DNA of 54,884 bases, taken from positions 1 to 54,884 of the forward strand of contig JAFSOC010000033.1 in assembly GCA_017447185.1 (NCBI GenBank), given 5' to 3'. Each line of letters opens with the position of its first letter. The stretch's first letter is position 1. Below the pieces are notes generated by a model that saw only the letters and a list, made by a program, of their open reading frames with translations, was not told where the DNA came from and did not search any database. Positions 49,176-54,884 of the stretch are shown here, piece after piece. Both the position numbers and the translations under genes were made by a program. The stretch is from Clostridia bacterium (GTDB lineage Bacteria > Bacillota > Clostridia > Christensenellales > Aristaeellaceae).

Positions 49176-49467
49176 AGATCTTTACCTCTTCTTTTCTGAT
49201 CTTATGAATGAATAACTGATTATTCTGTCCCAGTGTCAGGAGGTCTACCTGTTTTCCCAGAGCGTCTTCCAGATCCAGTCTGAAAGCGGCCAATTGATAA
49301 AGTGAACAGATTTTCCCTCCATCCAGAAGAAAGTCAACATCACTTTCTGCTGTTGCTTCTCCTCTGGCGTATGAGCCAAACAAATACAAAGCCGCTACAC
49401 CATGCTTTTTAGCAATAGGGATTACGATTTCCCGAATCTCGTCCACTGTGTAGATTTTTTCTTTCAT
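49162..49467 (-). CDS. MNT-type nucleotidyltransferase antitoxin
   Basis: 101 residues. YLFGSYARGEATAESDVDFL contains the GS-x10-D-x-D active site of minimal nucleotidyltransferases, around residue 30. With the next gene it forms a MNT/HEPN toxin-antitoxin pair. The ATG at 49467 has GAGGTGA upstream. A second, distinct pair lies at 53783-54414. Confidence 0.85.
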   Translation of the reverse strand: MKEKIYTVDEIREIVIPIAKKHGVAALYLFGSYARGEATAESDVDFLLDGGKICSLYQLAAFRLDLEDALGKQVDLLTLGQNNQLFIHKIRKEEVKIYAAA

Positions 49468-49593
49468 CCGGCTCACCTCTATCCATCCTGTCACTTGCCT
49501 TATGACTTTTCCCCGAAATCAGGGAATTCTTCCTGAAGAAAATTATACATTGCATTATTGAATCAGGCAAGGCTTTGCACAAAAGCATCCACA

Positions 49594-49619
49594 CCCTTTT
49601 CGTTCCCAAAAGCACTCCG
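49594..49619. repeat. REP-like dispersed sequence with CCCTTTTCGTTCCCAAAAG
   Basis: These 26 bases recur exactly at 54520-54545. Both copies lie downstream of toxin-antitoxin or surface protein genes. Confidence 0.85.
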
Positions 49620-49645
49620 GGACCGGAATTTTCCGGTCCCGGAGT
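49614..49645 (-). terminator. Terminator of the large surface protein gene
   Basis: Perfect 15-bp arms 49614-49628 and 49631-49645. It is followed on the upstream side by a run of ACTAACC-like heptamers (49649-49680). Confidence 0.75.
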
Positions 49646-49682
49646 TTTACTAACCACTAACAACTAACCACTAACCACTAGC

Positions 49683-52600
49683 TTACTGCCGTTTCCTGTA
49701 TACCTTCACCGCTGTCCCGGCCAGCACTGCCAAACCCAGGATCATCATGGCCAGCCACAGCGCCGGGTTGCTGTTGTCCCCGGTCTTCGGAACCGGCTTC
49801 GGTGTGGGAGTGGGAGTCGGGGTTGCCGTAGGCGCAGCTGTGGGTGTCGCCGTAGGTTCAGGCGTCACCGTGGGTGTTGCTGTCGGCGTCGCCGTAGGTT
49901 CAGGCGTCACCGTGGGCGTTGCTGTCGGCGTCGCTGTCGGTTCCGCATCGGCAATGACCGTGAAGTGCGCGTCCGCCTCTCCGTCGTCAAACACTGCCGT
50001 CAGGGTATGGTTTCCGACCATCATGCTCTCCAGGAGCTCGTGGTCCAGCGTGATGATCACGCTGCCGGCTTTCGCCGTATAGTGTCTATCCCGGGTAAGG
50101 AGATTTCCGTCGTATTTCAAGTCAGTAAAGTGAGCAAAGGTCTCGCTGTCCGCCTCGCTGCGTTTGAAAACGAAGGTCAGCGTTCCGTCGCTTCCATGCT
50201 TGTACTCTCCGCCTTCACCTTCATAAGTTGTATAGGAGATTGACTTGCCTTTCTGCGCCGCGTAGGTGTAGATGAAGGTGGTATTCTCCTTGATTTCTGT
50301 TTCCGTGCTCGGGGTCACGTCCCAGGCGCCGGCCTGATATCCTTCACCAGGCTTTGCGCCGACTGCCGGAATCTGCTCCGCCGTCAGCTTCAGCACGTCG
50401 CCCTCTTTGCCGGTCAGGACCACGGTTCTGTCGGAGGTTGCCGCTCCGCCTTCGCCGTCGTTCCAGCTGCCGTTCACCACCTTGAAGGTGACCGTCTTGC
50501 TGATGGTTTCCTTTCCGACGTAGGTATAGGTATAGGTTGTATCCTGCGTGATCTCAATCTCCGTGCTCGGGGTCACGTCCCATGCGCCGGCCTTATAGCC
50601 TTCCGCAGGCTTTTCGCCGGCCGCCGGGATCTGCTCCGCTGTCAGCATCAGCTTGTCGCCTTCGTATCCGGTCAGGGTAACGGTCTTGCTGTCACCTTCG
50701 CCGTCATTCCAGCTGCCGTTTACCACCTTGAATGTGACTGTGGCGGAAATCTGTCCCTTAATCACCGCTGTTGCGCAGGCCGGGTCAGAATCATTATAGT
50801 TTTCATCCCCCGCAACTTTGTACCATACATAGTAGGTTCCGGCGTTAGTGGCGGTGGGGATGTCTTTGGCATAAGTTCCCGTGGCTTCGGTTGCGGTGCC
50901 GATGGCGTACTGCATCTCGCCGCCGACAGCTTTGCCCGTAACGGTCACAAGCGGCTGATCCGTTCCGTCGAAGTCGCGGTTATTCGCGGTGACGGTGGCC
51001 GGGACCGCGTTCGCCTTGTTGACGGTCACGTTCACGTCCTTGGTCGCCTGGGCATACGCGGCGGTCTCCGCCGCGGTGACGGTGACAACCGCGCTGCCGG
51101 CCTTTGCGATGGTCAGCGCGCCGGTGGTAGCGTTCACGGTTACCGCGTCGCCGCTCTTGAGCGCATAGCTGAGCGCGCCGTCGCCGTCCGTTGTGGCGCT
51201 GATCTTCTTGTCCGTATCGCCGTAGGAAGCGGTCACATCAGCAGCGGTGATCGTCTGCGTTCCTTTGTCGCTGATCGTAACAGTGATTGGTGTAGCGGCA
51301 AGCGCCTCATAGTTGCTGTCTGCCGCAACGGTGACATTGACGGTCACAGTTCCCGTAGTGTTACCGGAAGTCAGGACGCTGCCGCTCAAGGTGCAACCTT
51401 TCGCCTCGCCGTCGAACGCATAGCCGACATCACCCGTCGCACCGTTCTTTGTAACGTTGCCTGACAGATCGACGGTGTTTCCGCCTCTTATTACAGTCGC
51501 TGTTCCCGTTACTGTTGCTGGGTTTGCCGCTTTGCTGACCGTCACGGTCACGGGAACATTCTCTACAGTCTTATAGTTGGACGAATCCGGCGTAAATTTT
51601 GCTTTGAATGTAGCAGCCGGGGAAACGACATCCCCCACGCTCTGCGTGCTGTCCGCCCATGCCCAGGTTCCCGGCGTGTTGCCTTCCGGATTCTTCCCTT
51701 CCAGAGAGACATCTGCCAGGGTCTGGCCATAGGTCGCAGTCAGGCCTGTAGGAGCTTTCGCGGTCGGATCAGCCTGGGCGATGGTGTACTCCACGCTTGC
51801 AGTCGCGCCACCTACCGTGATGCTGGCCTTGTAATCGCCTGCATCAGTGGGTGCGGTCTCCGTAGCCGTTCCGTAGCTGCCGCCGCTCTTTTTCTGGTAC
51901 TGAACCTTCGCCTCATCCTGGATGCTGTTGGCATCGGTGATGGTCGCGCCGAATGCGGTCGTCCCGTCATAGGTGCCGCCATTGGCCGAGATGGTCAGGG
52001 TTGCGACGTGGTCGCCAACCCCTGCACTGCTCTCAGGCAACGTGCAGCCGGTGGCCGTGCAGGCCGCCGTGACGGTCGCGCCGCTGGCGGAGTAGGTGAA
52101 GTTGTGGGTGTGGGGCTCGGCGGTCTTCATATACCGCGTTCTGGTGCTGCCGTTATAGGCCGACCAGTTGCTGTTGTCAGAAGAGACCAGCATCGAAACG
52201 CCGTCGCCGAGGGTCAGGGTACCATCAGAAGATGCCATGTCGTTGCCCTGGCCTATGCCTGCTTTGCCCCACTCGCTCGTGGCAATGACGGTACCGCCGT
52301 AGATGTAGACTGAGCCGCCGTTCCCACCGTTATTGCCACCGCCTATGCCTGAACTGCCTTGTTTACCCGTGGCATTGACCGTACCGCCGTAGATGTAGAC
52401 ATTGCCTCCATCGCAGTATGAGGCACCGCCTATGCCTGCACCACTATTGCCTCCCCCTGTGGCATTGACAGTACCACCGTAGACGTAGACCGTGCCTCCG
52501 CCTCCATAGCGGCCACCTCCAATACCCGCAGCAGTACTACTATTCCCTGCAGTTGCAGTTACAGTGCCGTTGTAGATAGTAACCGTGCCTCCTGATGGCT

Positions 52601-53171
52601 TTTTTTCAAGGCTCGAACCAGCGTTATATAAGGAACTGCTGCCGATGCCGGCACCGTCACCATTGCCTGTGGCATTGATGACGCCGCCATGGATATTTAC
52701 TGCGCCGCATTTTTGTTTTGTACTGTTTGCTCCACCACCGATACCGGCACGAATACCTTTACCGTTAGCCTCCAGCGTACCAGTGCCTCCACTCTGCCCA
52801 TAGATGTTGAGGGTGTTGTTTTCAGCTACATTGATGCCCTCGCTGGCAGTCAGCGTCTTGCCGTCACAGAGAATCAGGTTGACCGTACCGGAAACCGTGA
52901 TTCGTGTTGATGTACTGGCTGTTTCGGTCACCACATAGGTCTTGCCGTTCTCCCACGCAGTCGGCACGTTAGACGATGTTATCTCAACGACATTTTCATC
53001 CGTTGGAATTGCCTTATCCTCATACGACAACGCTTTTGTTGAGTCGTTCCAAGAGTACTCTCTGTACGTTCCGCTCGGATCTGCCGACGCCGTCAGCGCC
53101 ATCGCCGGGAGCAGCCCCAGCAGCAGCACCAGGCTGAGCAGGATGCTCAAAAATCGTTTCTTTGTCTTCAT
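49683..53171 (-). CDS. Large sortase-anchored surface protein with Gly-rich, Ig-like and repeat domains
   Basis: 1,162 residues; ATG at 53171 with AAAGGAG. Signal peptide MKTKKRFLSILLSLVLLLGL. Residues about 50-350 contain repeats of the type GGTVYVYGGTVNATGGG with IGGG/GIGG turns. Then come Ig-like or bacterial MBG-like repeats (ATYGQTLADVSLEGKNPEGN; TITAADVTASYGDTDKKISA), two tandem domains starting TVTFKVVNGSWNDGEG, a terminal beta domain, a threonine/proline linker and the anchor VPKTGDNSNPALWLAMMILG ending KVYRKRQ. It is probably attached to peptidoglycan by a class-B/D-like sortase and works in adhesion. It is flanked by toxin-antitoxin pairs. Confidence 0.85.
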   Translation of the reverse strand: MKTKKRFLSILLSLVLLLGLLPAMALTASADPSGTYREYSWNDSTKALSYEDKAIPTDENVVEITSSNVPTAWENGKTYVVTETASTSTRITVSGTVNLILCDGKTLTASEGINVAENNTLNIYGQSGGTGTLEANGKGIRAGIGGGANSTKQKCGAVNIHGGVINATGNGDGAGIGSSSLYNAGSSLEKKPSGGTVTIYNGTVTATAGNSSTAAGIGGGRYGGGGTVYVYGGTVNATGGGNSGAGIGGASYCDGGNVYIYGGTVNATGKQGSSGIGGGNNGGNGGSVYIYGGTVIATSEWGKAGIGQGNDMASSDGTLTLGDGVSMLVSSDNSNWSAYNGSTRTRYMKTAEPHTHNFTYSASGATVTAACTATGCTLPESSAGVGDHVATLTISANGGTYDGTTAFGATITDANSIQDEAKVQYQKKSGGSYGTATETAPTDAGDYKASITVGGATASVEYTIAQADPTAKAPTGLTATYGQTLADVSLEGKNPEGNTPGTWAWADSTQSVGDVVSPAATFKAKFTPDSSNYKTVENVPVTVTVSKAANPATVTGTATVIRGGNTVDLSGNVTKNGATGDVGYAFDGEAKGCTLSGSVLTSGNTTGTVTVNVTVAADSNYEALAATPITVTISDKGTQTITAADVTASYGDTDKKISATTDGDGALSYALKSGDAVTVNATTGALTIAKAGSAVVTVTAAETAAYAQATKDVNVTVNKANAVPATVTANNRDFDGTDQPLVTVTGKAVGGEMQYAIGTATEATGTYAKDIPTATNAGTYYVWYKVAGDENYNDSDPACATAVIKGQISATVTFKVVNGSWNDGEGDSKTVTLTGYEGDKLMLTAEQIPAAGEKPAEGYKAGAWDVTPSTEIEITQDTTYTYTYVGKETISKTVTFKVVNGSWNDGEGGAATSDRTVVLTGKEGDVLKLTAEQIPAVGAKPGEGYQAGAWDVTPSTETEIKENTTFIYTYAAQKGKSISYTTYEGEGGEYKHGSDGTLTFVFKRSEADSETFAHFTDLKYDGNLLTRDRHYTAKAGSVIITLDHELLESMMVGNHTLTAVFDDGEADAHFTVIADAEPTATPTATPTVTPEPTATPTATPTVTPEPTATPTAAPTATPTPTPTPKPVPKTGDNSNPALWLAMMILGLAVLAGTAVKVYRKRQ
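49846..49929. repeat. 42-bp tandem repeat in the Thr/Pro linker
   Basis: Units 49846-49887 and 49888-49929 differ by one base and encode the PTATPTVTPE-type linker. A partial third unit follows. Confidence 0.85.
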
Positions 53172-53782
53172 AAGCTGTTGATCTCCTTTCCATTCGCGGC
53201 TGTTAAGGCCGCCGCATAACCATGATTTATAAAAAACCGCCGAATCTGACAGGGCATCATAACCCCGTCTGTTTCGACGGTTATCCATCATAAATATTCA
53301 GTTTCCCAAAGGCCAAAAAGGACAGACTTATGCTGCTTGCTTGCTAGCTTGAGCGTAGCGGTAATGCAGCATATCTGTCAAGCCCCTTTCTGCCTTTTCC
53401 TTTTCTCTGTCGTTTTCCCCGGTATAAACGGGAAACCAGCATTAGTAGTTTCAGGCAAAATATTTTACAATATCTGTCAACGCCAATCAAGAAATGTTCC
53501 AGATTGTCACATAATATTCAGACTCACGAAACAAACCTGTGAACATATATTTCATAAAACAGGCACGAATTCACGTTCCGCCATTGTTTCGTTCGTCGGT
53601 CATCATCCGAACGGGAGCCGATCCCGCCGTTCCTTCCAGCTGAAAGCAAAAAACCCCAGAACCGGAACGAACCAGCTCTGAGGCTTTTCTCAATCCATAT
53701 TCACTTTTCTTCAGTCCGCGTCCGTCAGTGCCGGACGGATCCGGAACGAAATAGACCGTCCCGTCTTTCCTGATCTCTCAAT
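53172..53782. other. Leader and promoter region of the surface protein gene
   Basis: No gene is supported in these 611 bases. The minus strand has TTGACA (53376-53381) with TACGCT 18 bases downstream as a possible promoter. The promoter overlaps one arm of an imperfect inverted repeat (53321-53336 and 53366-53379: ATGCTGC/GCAGCAT and GACAGA/TCTGTC). The 150-base leader contains several short hairpins and a second GGTTATG phrase. The remainder (53400-53782) is unremarkable. Confidence 0.5.
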
Positions 53783-54115
53783 TCAGAGATTTTTGAGATC
53801 CTGCAAAAAGCCAGGAAGCACATCAAAAATAATCGCGCACATCAGTGTCCAGTTCGTATCATCATAATCATGAACAAGGCGATGACGGAGTCCGGCAATT
53901 TTAGCCCAGGGAATATTCTTATGCGCTTCCTTGTACTCATCTGACAGCGAATATGCATGCTCTCCGATATTATACAGCGGCGTTGTGATGGTCCAGCGCA
54001 GTGGTTCCTGTGACAGAACGGCCTCACGGGTTACCCCGTTTTCTGAAAGATAATCCAAAAGCTTCTCCGTTTTTGCAATCATCTTTTCGATTCTCTGCTC
54101 ATCCGTATACTTCAT
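53783..54115 (-). CDS. HEPN-type toxin (HepT/DUF86 family), second copy
   Basis: 110 helical residues with GLRHRLVHDYDDTNWTLMCA as R-x4-H-x-Y motif. It overlaps its nucleotidyltransferase partner by four bases (ATGA). Only distantly similar to the HEPN protein at 48831-49175. Confidence 0.87.
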   Translation of the reverse strand: MKYTDEQRIEKMIAKTEKLLDYLSENGVTREAVLSQEPLRWTITTPLYNIGEHAYSLSDEYKEAHKNIPWAKIAGLRHRLVHDYDDTNWTLMCAIIFDVLPGFLQDLKNL

Positions 54116-54414
54116 GCTGCGATGTGAACTCCTTCTCTGAGAATCGTCTGATAAAAAGCACTCTGTTGATCTACTTCACACAATTCATATACATCCACAT
54201 TTTTACCTGTCGCTCTGTGGAGATCTTCCGCTAAAGCAAACACATCTGTCGGTTCGAAAGAAGCGCCGCCAATAATCAGTAAATCAATATCAGATGAAAT
54301 GCCGGCTTCTTTTCTGGCATAAGAACCAAAGAGAATAGCTCCTTCAGCATGGTATTTTTTCAAAAGGGAAAGAATAATAGATTCAAGATCGTTCTGCGAA
54401 AACACATCCTGCAT
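54112..54414 (-). CDS. MNT-type nucleotidyltransferase antitoxin, second copy
   Basis: 100 residues with ILFGSYARKEAGISSDIDLL, the GS-x10-D-x-D active site. The ATG at 54414 is preferred over a GTG at 54423, which would abut AGGAG. Forms a pair with the HEPN gene downstream. Confidence 0.87.
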   Translation of the reverse strand: MQDVFSQNDLESIILSLLKKYHAEGAILFGSYARKEAGISSDIDLLIIGGASFEPTDVFALAEDLHRATGKNVDVYELCEVDQQSAFYQTILREGVHIAA

Positions 54415-54519
54415 TGCGGTCACTCCTTTCTGAATTTATATGCTCAATAGCAAGATAATTATAGCACACTTCCTTTATACGTACAATTCCCCACCAAGGG
54501 AAGGGAACGCTGGGGACGA

Positions 54520-54640
54520 CCCTTTTCGTTCCCAAAAGCACTCCGCGCCACACAATGGGACGTTCCTCCGCGCCACACACGGGGACGGTCCTTTTGGCCA
54601 CACACGCACACGCACACGGGGACGGTCCTTTTGTGTTTTC
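54520..54640. repeat. Cluster of REP-like sequences
   Basis: Contains the exact 26-mer of 49594-49619 (54520-54545), then two partial copies of the GGGGACGGTCCTTTT sequence (from 54581 and 54617), the second matching 31301-31337. It lies between the antitoxin gene and the DUF1492-like gene. Confidence 0.85.
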
Positions 54641-54884
54641 ACTCCGTCAGTATCTCCTCCACCGCCCGCAGCCCTTCCACGTGCTTTGTGCGGGTATATC
54701 TTTCTGAATAATTCAGTTCTGTGGCAATCTGCATCCAGCTCTGGAAACACAGATACCTCTTCTCCAGGATCACCTTTGTGCATACATCCTCCACCCGGTC
54801 AATGACCCTGGCGATCTCCAGCTTCATCTCCACCAGCTCGTCAATCTGCTGCTCCAGTTCCTTCTCCTTTTCCAGGATCTTGGC
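54639..54884 (-). CDS. Phage DUF1492/ArpU-like protein, cut by the window edge
   Basis: The frame is open from 54884 to a stop at 54639 (81 codons visible), without its start. It reads KELEQQIDELVEMKLEIARV, VEDVCTKVILEKRYLCFQSW and IATELNYSERYTRTKHVEGL, a helix-turn-helix, sigma-70 region-4-like end. Such proteins (DUF1492 and ArpU family) control late phage genes and usually precede the terminase genes. Its presence suggests that a prophage, perhaps the same one, continues to the right. Confidence 0.65.
   Translation of the reverse strand, partial: AKILEKEKELEQQIDELVEMKLEIARVIDRVEDVCTKVILEKRYLCFQSWMQIATELNYSERYTRTKHVEGLRAVEEILTE

Noticed and set aside
49649-49680. Telomere-like ACTAACC heptamers as a functional element
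   Set aside because: Only about four imperfect units after a terminator; probably simple-sequence drift.
53180-53320. Cyclic-di-GMP or other riboswitch in the leader of the large surface protein
   Set aside because: Short hairpins exist, but none of the conserved riboswitch core sequences I know could be matched.

Overview
The window looks like the chromosome of an anaerobic, moderately GC-rich Bacillota of the class Clostridia, probably a gut or rumen commensal. The evidence is AGGAGG-type ribosome sites almost everywhere, SpoIIE/STAS partner-switch genes, an iron-sulfur L-serine dehydratase, a VPKTG-type cell-wall anchor and a Clostridia-style prophage. I cannot name the genus. No rRNA, tRNA or CRISPR array is visible.

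Layout. Bases 1-341 hold no convincing gene but a dense set of palindromes. From 9.2 kb down to 0.4 kb, all on the minus strand, lies a partner-switching cluster: a membrane SpoIIE-type phosphatase, two RsbW-like ATP-binding proteins and three STAS antagonists. These surround a MATE transporter fused to an ATP-binding domain, a HAD phosphatase, an FGGY sugar kinase, a glyoxalase-fold protein and a remnant of a second ATP-binding domain. From 9.4 to 27.4 kb come ordinary accessory genes: a secreted 5'-nucleotidase, secreted hypotheticals, a DUF1295 membrane enzyme, a one-module A-T-C peptide synthetase overlapping a membrane-anchored carboxylesterase, L-serine dehydratase, an adenosine deaminase remnant, a frameshifted proline-rich surface protein and an S41 peptidase.

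From about 27.6 to 48.2 kb lies a contractile-tail prophage, with all structural genes on the minus strand. In transcription order it runs protease/scaffold, decoration protein, capsid, connectors, sheath, tube, tail chaperone with a -1 frameshift site, short tape measure, baseplate, lysin, holins, portal, small terminase, large terminase. That order is permuted: packaging genes come last. No integrase, repressor or replication gene is visible, but a partial DUF1492-like gene at the right edge means the element may continue outside the window.

The most unusual content is a set of plus-strand cargo genes between the minus-strand structural genes: four small proteins with double-glycine leaders (two forming a bacteriocin-like pair, one fused to a LysM domain), a secreted phosphatidylserine-decarboxylase-like protein and a NUDIX hydrolase. 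Several share near-identical promoter or leader sequence. The prophage also carries three copies of a 91-92 bp palindromic repeat whose stems co-vary. Two copies sit in frame inside structural genes, resembling the protein-coding palindromic elements known from Rickettsia.

From 48.5 to 54.9 kb lie two MNT/HEPN toxin-antitoxin modules flanking a large sortase-anchored surface protein, a short P-loop gene, REP-like dispersed repeats and the cut-off DUF1492-like gene.
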